The notes under the pieces are model-generated. The model saw nothing but the letters and a program-made list of their open reading frames with translations. It was not told where the DNA came from and searched no databases. Position numbers and translations under genes: made by a program. From JANXXV01 sp038230275 (GTDB taxonomy: Bacteria > Acidobacteriota > Terriglobia > Bryobacterales > Bryobacteraceae): DNA of 6,077 bases. Positions 1-5,032 of this stretch are shown piece after piece. The number at the start of each line of letters is the position of its first letter. Position 1 is the first letter of the stretch. The stretch spans positions 1 to 6,077 of the forward strand of contig JBBRNO010000241.1 in assembly GCA_038230275.1 (NCBI GenBank), given 5' to 3'.

Positions 1-8
1 CTATCGTT

Positions 9-1511
9 TTAGGCCAGGCGTTGCTGATAATTCCAGGGCATCCACGCCGCGGAGTTCGCGGAGAGTTCGGCCGCGTGGCGCTGCAACTCGGTGAGGTACT
101 CGAAGGGATTGGCCTCACACAGTTCGCAGGTGTGGATGAGACTCATGAACAGATCGCCCACTTCCGAGCCGTGCAGCGTGCGATAGAACAGCGCATTCTT
201 GCGATGCAGTACGGCGCGTTTGAGCGCGCGTTCGCAGATGTTATTGTCCAGCGGCGCGCACGCATCGCGCAAGAATGCGGTCAGGCCTTTCCAGTGCCGG
301 AGGAAGTAAGTGATGGCCTTGCCCAAGCCCGAGTTGGGCTCCACCAGATGCTGGGCGAACTGCGCTTGCATCCATTCCTGCAAGGTCTTCATGAGCAGAT
401 CGCTGTGCTGCTGATGAAAGCGCAAGCGCTCTTCGGGCGGCAGTTTGGCGGTGCGTGCCTCCGCATCATATTTATAGACTTGGCCCAGCGTTTCCAGAAC
501 GTAACGGCAGGCTTCTGGAAAACTGGGTGCAACTTCCACGAACTGCCGACGCCCGTGAGCCAGACAGTTGGCCAGCAGAATAGCGACGCCCTCGGCAAGC
601 GCGGAGGTGTTGCGCGACAGAGCGTCGGACATCTGCACCGGCGCGGCCAGTCCGCCCGCGCGATAATCCGGCACGTCGCGCAGATTTTCACCGGCGTGCT
701 GGCGGCCGGTGAAGTACAGCGCGATCTTGCGGCCAGCTTGGGTCGAGACGATGCCGCTGGTGAACACGCCGGTACGGTTATCGGACGCTTCGCGAACCAT
801 GGCCAGCACACGCATCGAAGTATCGTCATTGTGCAGTACTTCACCTTGCGCCGCTTGGCGGATCAACTCATCGCGAGCGGCTTTGATCACTTCCGCCGTT
901 CCTTCCACGATCTCCCATTGCGTGGAGGCCGGTAACGGAATGCCCAGTAAATGTTCCAGTTTCTCTAAGCGGTAAAACGGCATCCCGCTGCCGTACTTCA
1001 GCAGCGCGATCATGGCGGCCGTGGTTTCGTCGTACTTTTCCGGACCCGCGCCTTCCGGTTCTTGAGCTGTCAACACTTCGCCGCACAGATTACAGCGCAG
1101 GCGGTCGAGTTCGTACACCGTTGCCGCCAACGGCGCTTGCGCCACAACACGTACCAGCGTTAGCGGTTCTTTCCGTGGATAGACTTTGCTCTTGATGCAG
1201 CCCGGGCAGGCATCGCCCGGCTTCATGGTGAGATGCGGCACCGCGACTTTCTTGGCTCCCATGTAGAAGGAAGCGCCATTGCGCCCGTGACCCTTTGCAG
1301 GCTCCACATCATTTTTAGGAACTGGTGTTTCGGGCTGCTCCAAGACGGCGTTAGTCTTTTCCGTGGAGCGCGGTTGCGGAAGCATCCCGGCCAAGGCGTG
1401 TAGCGCGCTCTTGAGCTTCTGGCTTTCCGATTCACTCAGCGGCGCGTCGGTGCCGCGATCGATGATCTGATCCAGTTCTTCCACATTCACATCCATGCGT
1501 GGGCGTTTCAT
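9..1511 (-). CDS. tnpC: IS66-family DDE transposase TnpC
   Basis: Catalyses DNA cleavage and strand transfer of the IS66 element. The product is 500 residues, the usual size for this family. Residues 102-105 (CPGC) and 140-143 (CNLC) form the IS66 zinc-finger. The catalytic core includes HNDDTS at 228-232 (first acidic position D229/D230), D296 in MSDALSRNT, the family signature NCLAHGRRQF near 315-324, and E427 in LDNNICERA. The start is the ATG at 1511-1509, whose TGA-sharing overlap with the upstream DruA-like gene suggests translational coupling. The same frame stays open up to 1790, but those 93 extra residues lie wholly inside the upstream gene in another frame and do not resemble IS66. 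No frameshift or missing motif is seen, so the transposase appears intact even though the element is broken at its other end. Confidence 0.93.
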   Translation of the reverse strand: MKRPRMDVNVEELDQIIDRGTDAPLSESESQKLKSALHALAGMLPQPRSTEKTNAVLEQPETPVPKNDVEPAKGHGRNGASFYMGAKKVAVPHLTMKPGDACPGCIKSKVYPRKEPLTLVRVVAQAPLAATVYELDRLRCNLCGEVLTAQEPEGAGPEKYDETTAAMIALLKYGSGMPFYRLEKLEHLLGIPLPASTQWEIVEGTAEVIKAARDELIRQAAQGEVLHNDDTSMRVLAMVREASDNRTGVFTSGIVSTQAGRKIALYFTGRQHAGENLRDVPDYRAGGLAAPVQMSDALSRNTSALAEGVAILLANCLAHGRRQFVEVAPSFPEACRYVLETLGQVYKYDAEARTAKLPPEERLRFHQQHSDLLMKTLQEWMQAQFAQHLVEPNSGLGKAITYFLRHWKGLTAFLRDACAPLDNNICERALKRAVLHRKNALFYRTLHGSEVGDLFMSLIHTCELCEANPFEYLTELQRHAAELSANSAAWMPWNYQQRLA

Positions 1512-2377
1512 CGGCACAGCATCTCCCGGAACTTCCGATGCAAAGGCAAGCCCAGCATCTGCTTGACGGATCGTGTCTGTTCGAACGTAGCTGCGCGATG
1601 CCCGCGGCCCTGCGTCGTACCGATCTCCACCCAGTTGGCAGCGCGATAACAGGTGCCCGCGAACCGCGACGTATCGACGAATGTTTCCAACCAATAAATA
1701 GGATGGGCGTAAAGCTTGTGCCAGTCTGCGGGAACTTGTTTCGCCATGCGCCCTAAAATGTGCGACGCCAAGTGCGGCACTCGCACCCACGGCAGAATCA
1801 GGAAGCGCGTGTTGTAGGCCAGCAGTTGCACGTTGCGCTCGCGCACTTCGTCACTCCAGCCGAGGTAGCGGTCGCGAAGTCTCAAGTGGCGTGGCGCGCT
1901 CGACCAGGCCAGGCATGCGATTACTTGCCCGTGCGCTTTCACTAGATACTTCACGTGCTCACCCACCGGCTGTTCGTAACCTAAATAGTGATACTGCTCC
2001 ATCAGGCTGTTGAACAACTGCTCTTCCGCTGTGCGCCGCACTTGCACAAACTCCAATGGTTGAAGATTGCTGAGCGGCCCACCCGCCGGACGATTATCCG
2101 GAATCACCGGCTCGGGCCGTTCGCGCCGGGCCAATCGATTCCGCACCGCGCGCTTCACCGGCGGCAGTTCGATCTCGCCTGCGCGGTGAAGCATCAGCAG
2201 CAAACCGCGGCACACCATATCGCGCAACGCGCCGTTGGCTTGCTTCCACTGCCAGGCTTCGCACAACTGGCGCGATAATTTCCAGCGGCTCAGTTGCGGA
2301 TGATCCGTGATCAGTTGCCGGATGAAAGCGATCTGTTCGCTCGGTACGCTGCGCCCGCGATAGAGATGCGTGGTCAT
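1508..2377 (-). CDS. DUF4338 (DruA-like) protein encoded within the IS66 operon
   Basis: A 289-residue protein that I recognise as DUF4338, the family that includes DruA of the Druantia anti-phage system. The family's molecular activity is not established. The conserved part spans roughly residues 107-265. It includes EQYHYLGYEQPVGEHVKYLV (127-146), then NTRFLILPWVRVPHLASHIL (189-208), LETFVD (230-235), and GTCYRAANW (241-249) followed by GTTQGRG (253-259). Residues 1-70 look like an N-terminal helical, HTH-like region. The start ATG is at 2377-2375, and no strong Shine-Dalgarno sequence is visible. The stop TGA overlaps the tnpC ATG, so the two proteins are probably co-translated. Inference: here it serves the transposon (accessory or target/host-interaction role) rather than acting as a stand-alone defence gene, because no other Druantia gene is present. 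Confidence 0.85.
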   Translation of the reverse strand: MTTHLYRGRSVPSEQIAFIRQLITDHPQLSRWKLSRQLCEAWQWKQANGALRDMVCRGLLLMLHRAGEIELPPVKRAVRNRLARRERPEPVIPDNRPAGGPLSNLQPLEFVQVRRTAEEQLFNSLMEQYHYLGYEQPVGEHVKYLVKAHGQVIACLAWSSAPRHLRLRDRYLGWSDEVRERNVQLLAYNTRFLILPWVRVPHLASHILGRMAKQVPADWHKLYAHPIYWLETFVDTSRFAGTCYRAANWVEIGTTQGRGHRAATFEQTRSVKQMLGLPLHRKFREMLCR

Positions 2378-2427
2378 CTCATTCGCAGTGTGCCAGAAAG
2401 CGTTTCAGAACGTAAGTTAAAAATGCA

Positions 2428-2775
2428 TCAGCTCAGTTTGCGCCACACCGGCGCCGCGTCAATCTCCGGATTGCCCGCCGCAAACAGCTCCTGCGCTTGA
2501 TGCACACGCAGTTCCCGCGCCGATTGCTCTCCCTGCGGCCACCAACGAAAGCGGCCTTTCGATAAACGTTTGGTCGCCAACCAGAACCCTTGTCCGTCGT
2601 AGACCAACACCTTGATCGAGGTCGCCCGGCGGCTGCGAAACACAAAGACACATCCAGAGAACGGATCGGCTTCGAGTTTGGCGCGGCACAACTCCGCCAG
2701 CGAGTCGATGCCCATACGGAAATCTACCGCCTCTACCGCCACCAGAATCCGCATCTGCGGCGTGAGCTGCAACAT
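2428..2775 (-). CDS. tnpB: IS66 family accessory protein TnpB (IS66 Orf2)
   Basis: A 115-residue protein of the IS66 Orf2/TnpB type, needed with TnpA and TnpC for IS66 transposition in characterised members; its exact biochemical role is unclear. Recognisable features are the N-terminal LTPQMRILVAVEAVDFRMGI (residues 4-23), then DPFSGCVFVFRSRR (37-50), KVLVYDGQGFWLATKRLSKG (54-73) and RFRWW (74-78). The usual 'DxRKG' motif reads DFRMG here, a small deviation. The length matches the family. The ATG follows the TAA of the tnpA remnant by 2 nt, so translation was probably coupled to tnpA. With tnpA cut off by the IS3 element, the original promoter and coupling are lost. Confidence 0.92.
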   Translation of the reverse strand: MLQLTPQMRILVAVEAVDFRMGIDSLAELCRAKLEADPFSGCVFVFRSRRATSIKVLVYDGQGFWLATKRLSKGRFRWWPQGEQSARELRVHQAQELFAAGNPEIDAAPVWRKLS

Positions 2776-2777
2776 GC

Positions 2778-2821
2778 TTACGCCACAAACGCACGAATCA
2801 GTTCCGCCAGTTGGAATGGAG
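2778..2821 (-). pseudogene. 3' remnant of IS66 tnpA, cut off by the IS3 left end
   Basis: Directly upstream of tnpB on the minus strand, an open frame encodes PFQLAELIRAFVA and then TAA at 2780-2778. It is lost at 2821, where the IS3 inverted repeat begins. The sequence looks like the C-terminal helix of IS66 TnpA accessory proteins, which commonly end in a similar Leu/Ala/Arg-rich segment, and its place before tnpB fits that. Only 13 codons remain, so the assignment rests mostly on position. The N-terminal part of tnpA is not found on the other side of the IS3 element. Confidence 0.6.
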
Positions 2822-2853
2822 TGGTCCCCATAATTGAGACAACCAGTTAAGAC
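2822..2853 (+). repeat. Left terminal inverted repeat of the IS3 element
   Basis: This 32-bp sequence matches the reverse complement of 4294-4325 at 26 of 32 positions. The mismatches are at repeat positions 4, 9, 11, 12, 13 and 22. The block GAGACAA and the inner block CAGTTAAGAC are identical in both ends. Confidence 0.92.
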
Positions 2854-2866
2854 TCAAAATCCATCC

Positions 2867-2873
2867 AAAGGAG
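2867..2873 (+). promoter_or_regulatory. Shine-Dalgarno of IS3 orfA
   Basis: AAAGGAG lies 9 nt before the ATG at 2883 and fixes the orfA start. No convincing -10 box was found between the repeat and this site. Confidence 0.75.
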
Positions 2874-2882
2874 AATTGAGTC

Positions 2883-3227
2883 ATGGGAATTTCCCGCAGG
2901 TTGTTCACGAAGGAGTTCAAGCTGGCTGCAGTGCGGCGGCTGGAACAAGGGGTGTCAATAGCTGAGGCGGCGAGGGCGTTGGAGGTCAATCCAAATGTGC
3001 TGCACCGCTGGCGGCGTGAGTTCCGGCAAGGGACTGGGAACGTATTTCCGGGCAACGGGAAGCAACGCTGGAGCGAAGGCCGGATTGCCGAGCCGGAACG
3101 TAAGATCGGCCAGCAGGCGTTGGAGATCGATTTTTTGAAGGGGTGCTTGCAGCGCATCGAGGAACAGCGGATGCTGCAGGCGTTGACTGGAAATCCGCCG
3201 TCTACCGGAAAGTCGAGGAAGAAGTGA
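2883..3227 (+). CDS. IS3-family transposase OrfA (HTH and coiled coil)
   Basis: A 114-residue DNA-binding subunit that recognises the IS ends. Residues 8-47 form the IS3/IS911-type helix-turn-helix, including SIAEAARALEVNPNVLHRW at 25-43. Residues about 67-97 form the heptad region used for multimerisation in this family. An AAAGGAG ribosome binding site precedes the ATG. The reading frame overlaps orfB, and a slippery heptamer at 3131-3137 lets ribosomes pass into orfB after residue L85. That would give an OrfAB fusion of about 399 residues, the active transposase form in IS3 elements. Odd: position 71 is Pro (RIAEPERKI) where, from memory, close relatives have Leu. A proline in the coiled coil could weaken oligomerisation. 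Confidence 0.92.
   Translation: MGISRRLFTKEFKLAAVRRLEQGVSIAEAARALEVNPNVLHRWRREFRQGTGNVFPGNGKQRWSEGRIAEPERKIGQQALEIDFLKGCLQRIEEQRMLQALTGNPPSTGKSRKK
3131..3180 (+). promoter_or_regulatory. Programmed -1 ribosomal frameshift signal (slippery T TTT TTG plus stem-loop)
   Basis: In the orfA frame the codons read GAT TTT TTG, giving an X XXY YYZ heptamer at 3131-3137. After an 8-nt spacer, 3146-3151 pairs with 3175-3180 (6 bp including one G-U) and 3154-3158 pairs with 3170-3174 (5 bp), with a 2-nt bulge and an 11-nt loop. Slippage by -1 enters the orfB frame. Frame, spacing and stem match known IS3 frameshift sites; efficiency is unknown. Confidence 0.75.
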
Positions 3228-4081
3228 AGGCTGACCGGGGTCTAACGGTGGAACGGATGCTGGAGTTGGGCCGGGATTCGCGGTCCAGCTTCTACCGCTT
3301 CGATGCGGAGGCCGCACCGGGACCCGGTGCCGACATGGATCTGCGGGATGCCCTCCGGCGGATTGCCGTGGAGATGCCCAGTTACGGTCGCCGGCGGATT
3401 ACCGCGGAACTGCGCCGCCGGGGTTGGACCGTGAATTCGAAGAAGGTTCACCGCCTGATGCGCGAGGACAATTTGCTGTGTGTGCGGCGGCGAAAGTTCG
3501 TCGTGACCACGGACTCCAAGCACGGGCGCAAGATCTACCCGAACAGGGCGCGCGATATCGCGTCAACCGCCCTGGATCAACTGTGGATTGCCGATATTAC
3601 CTATATCCGGCTCCGCGACGAGTTCGTGTTTTTGGCCGTGATCTTGGACGCATTCTCGCGCCGTGTCATTGGCTGGGCGTTGGATCGCACACTGGAGGAT
3701 TCGCTCACGCTGGCGGCGCTCCGCCTGGCGCTCTCGCACCGGACGGTTCAGCCAGGATTGGTTCATCATTCCGATCGCGGTTCGCAGTATGCCAGCGGCG
3801 ATTACACGGACCTGCTGAAAGACAACGATATAGAGATCAGCATGTCGCGGAAGGCCAATCCGTGGGACAACGCCGCTTGTGAGTCCTTCATGAAAACGCT
3901 GAAGTACGAGGAGATCTATCGCAACGAATACCGCGACCTGGGCGAAGCCCGATCTGGTATCGCAGAGTTCCTCGAAAAGGTCTACAACAAGAAGCGGCTT
4001 CACTCCGCGCTCGGCTACTTGCCGCCAGCCGAGTTCGAAGCCCAGCATCAAAAGGATGCCGCTTCGCGGCAGCTTCCTTGA
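3143..4081 (+). CDS. IS3-family transposase OrfB, rve/DDE integrase core
   Basis: The catalytic part of the IS3 transposase, 312 residues if counted from the GTG at 3143. In the cell it is probably made mainly as the C-terminal part of OrfAB by frameshifting. An internal start near the ATG at 3257 is also possible, and no strong ribosome binding site is seen at 3143. Residues about 62-118 contain the HTH_21-like segment (YGRRRITAELRRRGW). The RNase-H-like core carries D151 (LWIADITYI), D211 (HHSDRGSQY) and E247 (ACESFMKTLK), with exactly 35 residues between the last two, which is the IS3 D(35)E spacing. The C-terminal KRLHSALGYLPPAEFE motif is present. No disruption is visible, so catalysis is probably intact. 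Confidence 0.94.
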   Translation: MLAAHRGTADAAGVDWKSAVYRKVEEEVKADRGLTVERMLELGRDSRSSFYRFDAEAAPGPGADMDLRDALRRIAVEMPSYGRRRITAELRRRGWTVNSKKVHRLMREDNLLCVRRRKFVVTTDSKHGRKIYPNRARDIASTALDQLWIADITYIRLRDEFVFLAVILDAFSRRVIGWALDRTLEDSLTLAALRLALSHRTVQPGLVHHSDRGSQYASGDYTDLLKDNDIEISMSRKANPWDNAACESFMKTLKYEEIYRNEYRDLGEARSGIAEFLEKVYNKKRLHSALGYLPPAEFEAQHQKDAASRQLP

Positions 4082-4293
4082 TGAGTTTTCCGAGGCATCG
4101 GGAAATCTTTCCATCCGATGGAGGCGCCAGCTCTCGGGCCAACGCCTCTGCTCATCGTTTGGATGAGTTTCCGGTTGGCTATTCCTTGGCGGGTTGCTCT
4201 CCAGCATTGCCCCCCTCCGCTTCACCAACCGGTCACCATTTTGCGGTAAAGTCGTCTTGCCGGTCGAGCAATTTTCAGCGACCGGCGTACTGT
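4082..4293 (+). other. IS3 3' non-coding tail with two hairpins
   Basis: About 210 nt between the orfB stop and the right inverted repeat, without a supported gene. Seen: CATCGG at 4096-4101 pairs with CCGATG at 4115-4120, just after the stop. A tight hairpin follows, with CTCATC at 4151-4156, loop GTTTG and GATGAG at 4162-4167. GATGAGTTT(T)CCG occurs twice, at 4080 and 4162. The plus frame is open through this region into the flank, but it reads across the IS boundary and has no recognisable domain. From memory, similar translated tails appear as hypothetical proteins in related IS3 copies, which suggests the DNA itself is conserved. Confidence 0.5.
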
Positions 4294-4325
4294 GTCTTAA
4301 CTGTTTGTCTCACCCAAGGGGGCCA
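4294..4325 (+). repeat. Right terminal inverted repeat of the IS3 element
   Basis: Reverse-complement partner of 2822-2853 with 26 of 32 matches. It ends in GGGGGCCA at 4325. The next bases (TTG) do not match the bases before the left end (GAG), so there is no target duplication. Confidence 0.92.
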
Positions 4326-4401
4326 TTGCATACTTCGTGATCCATACCACGTGGTAGTTTATGTCAAACACCGCGTGCGCACTCCGTCGATACTCCGCCA
4401 T
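4326..4401 (-). pseudogene. 5' remnant of IS200/IS605-family transposase TnpA, cut off by the IS3 right end
   Basis: On the minus strand from the ATG at 4401-4399, 25 codons read MAEYRRSAHAVFD followed by INYHVVWITKYA, then stop abruptly at the IS3 inverted repeat. This is the characteristic N-terminus of Y1 (HUH) single-strand transposases of IS200/IS605, whose relatives read roughly 'YHLVWITKYR' here. The HUH motif and catalytic tyrosine lie further downstream in the family and are missing, so the product is inactive. The final Ala, where Arg is usual, sits at the junction. The left-end hairpin of the same element lies upstream at 4432-4454. The remainder of the gene is not found beyond the left end of the IS3 element. 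Confidence 0.8.
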
Positions 4402-4431
4402 CTACCCATTCTGCAGCACTGTGGCTGAAAG

Positions 4432-4454
4432 CCTCCCGCCTAAAAGGCGGGGGG
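4432..4454 (-). repeat. IS200/IS605 left-end hairpin
   Basis: CCTCCCGCCT, loop AAA, then AGGCGGGGGG on the plus strand form a 10-bp stem with one G-U pair. It lies 30 nt upstream of the tnpA remnant start. IS200/IS605 elements have subterminal hairpins recognised by TnpA as single-stranded DNA, and the position and G/C-rich form fit the left end. On the minus strand the flank reads TAAT just before the hairpin, possibly close to the element boundary. It is not a typical terminator, because no T-run follows on either strand. Confidence 0.6.
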
Positions 4455-4783
4455 ATTAGACCGGGTGCATTGAACTAAAGGGGGCCTCTGGCGCAACCGC
4501 GGTGGCCAATATCCCAACGTCTCTCGGTAACGAGACGGTGCCCTGCCTCATTGACAGCAATGGTTTTGGGAGATGCGATGGGCCGCTTCTGGGGGCGCCC
4601 ATGATCGGCGCGCCAGCACTCTTGGGAGTGAATGGCGCTCCAGTGGGTCGCGGGGTGATCCAGTAGCTTCATTACTGCCTGGCGCAAAGAATGCCTTTTT
4701 ATCTAAAGCTCGCCCTGGGCAGCTCCCCGGAACCGCCCAGGCAAACGCAAGAAACCTACAGGGAGAAAATCGGAGAATTACCA
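4455..4783 (+). other. Gene-free leader with several predicted hairpins
   Basis: No convincing coding frame in about 330 nt. Possible structures on the plus strand, found by eye: TCCCAA 4512-4517 with TTGGGA 4566-4571, enclosing CGTCTC 4518-4523/GAGACG 4532-4537 and CATTG 4549-4553/CAATG 4558-4562; ATGGGC 4578-4583/GCCCAT 4597-4602; GCGCCA 4610-4615/TGGCGC 4633-4638 extended by CACTC/GAGTG with a TTGG loop; CAGTA 4661-4665/TACTG 4673-4677; CCTGGGC 4714-4720/GCCCAGG 4735-4741. The direct repeat CTGGCGCAA occurs at 4488-4496 and 4679-4687. In GC-rich DNA some such stems arise by chance. The region could be a structured leader, a non-coding RNA or the end of a mobile element. Confidence 0.35.
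4551..4579 (+). promoter_or_regulatory. Possible sigma70-type promoter upstream of the 3' module
   Basis: TTGACA (perfect -35) at 4551-4556, then 17 nt, then TGCGAT at 4574-4579, a poor -10 matching TATAAT at 3 of 6 positions. It would start transcription near 4586 and place the strongest hairpin (4610-4638) in the 5' leader. The weak -10 keeps confidence low. Confidence 0.25.
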
Positions 4784-5032
4784 ATGCCCGTTAAAAAGGT
4801 GTTGCCCGCAAACCAATCACTCTTTCCTTCAGTAGAGGCCCTCGCCCTCGAACTTGGTATTAGTCGTGAAGCATGCTACTCAGCTCTAGCCACAAATATT
4901 TGCAATTCTGAAACCACCGGTCGTCTGTCCTACGATCTTGTTATCGAGACGAGAACGGAGAAGGAGACGACCGATGGAGACGTTCACAAAGCTGTTTGGC
5001 AGCCTGCTGATTTTTGTATACCACTGTTTTGA
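4784..5032 (+). CDS. Small HTH-like (excisionase/MerR-like) protein of unknown role
   Basis: An 82-residue ORF with start ATG at 4784, preceded by GGAGAA (4772-4777) at 6-nt spacing. The frame extends upstream to an ATG at 4691, but the better ribosome binding site favours 4784. Residues about 15-33 (FPSVEALALELGISREACY) resemble the helix-turn-helix of small excisionase or MerR-like DNA-binding proteins; this is pattern reading, not a family match. The last 59 nt overlap the start of the following large gene in a different frame, so the C-terminal 19 residues are constrained by that gene. Codon choice looks more A/T-rich than in the downstream gene. It may be a regulator or DNA-binding partner of the large protein, or a decayed ORF. 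Confidence 0.5.
   Translation: MPVKKVLPANQSLFPSVEALALELGISREACYSALATNICNSETTGRLSYDLVIETRTEKETTDGDVHKAVWQPADFCIPLF
4961..4966 (+). promoter_or_regulatory. Strong Shine-Dalgarno of the large unknown gene
   Basis: AAGGAG lies 7 nt before the ATG at 4974, inside the preceding small ORF. It sets the start of the large gene and supports independent or coupled translation. Confidence 0.75.

Larger units (their letters stand above)
1..2821 (-). mobile_element. IS66-family element, truncated at its tnpA end, with a DruA-like gene in the operon
   Basis: Seen: four consecutive minus-strand genes, namely the 13-codon end of a tnpA-like gene, tnpB, a DUF4338/DruA-like gene and tnpC. Known: IS66 elements typically carry tnpA-tnpB-tnpC in this order, so this is a variant with an extra gene between tnpB and tnpC. 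The operon is tight: 2 nt between tnpA and tnpB, 50 nt between tnpB and the DruA-like gene, and a 4-nt overlap with tnpC. The tnpA end is lost where an IS3 element begins at 2822. The other terminal repeat lies outside the window, because tnpC stops only 8 bases from position 1. The left boundary is therefore unknown, and mobility cannot be intact at the tnpA side. Confidence 0.85.
2822..4325 (+). mobile_element. Complete IS3-family insertion sequence (1504 bp)
   Basis: Bounded by imperfect terminal inverted repeats. The left end begins TGGTCCCCATAATTGAGACA at 2822. The right end, read on the minus strand from 4325, begins TGGCCCCCTTGGGTGAGACA. Over 32 bp, 26 positions match, including a shared CAGTTAAGAC at the inner end. 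Inside are orfA and orfB in the -1 relative frame, with a frameshift signal between them and about 210 nt of non-coding tail after orfB. The ends begin TG and finish CA, as is usual for IS3. The expected 3-4 bp target duplication is absent: GAG lies before the left end and TTG after the right end. The transposase looks intact apart from one proline in the OrfA coiled coil. Confidence 0.93.

Noticed and set aside
21..935. Long plus-strand ORF of 304 codons opposite tnpC
   Set aside because: It is a mirror of a GC-rich coding gene on the other strand. The minus strand has clear IS66 motifs, while this frame has none.
1512..1790. N-terminal extension of the tnpC reading frame giving 593 residues
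   Set aside because: It lies wholly within the DruA-like gene in another frame and shows no IS66 features. The ATG at 1511 gives the normal 500-residue protein and an ATGA overlap.
1508..2377. A Druantia anti-phage defence locus
   Set aside because: Only a DruA-like gene is present, flanked by IS66 genes. The large helicase DruE and other Druantia components are not in the window.
4078..4428. Plus-strand ORF of 116 codons, including a YHVVVYVKHRV stretch that looks like an IS200 transposase
   Set aside because: It crosses the IS3 right boundary, so it joins unrelated DNA. The IS200 resemblance is explained better by the minus strand, where the true N-terminal motif is read from an ATG and followed upstream by the left-end hairpin.
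4432..4460. Rho-independent terminator at the G/C-rich hairpin
   Set aside because: No T-run follows the stem on either strand. Its position next to the IS200 tnpA start fits a transposon end better.
4475..4784. Short ORFs on both strands in the leader region
   Set aside because: They are short, overlapping and composition-driven, with no recognisable motif or convincing ribosome binding site.
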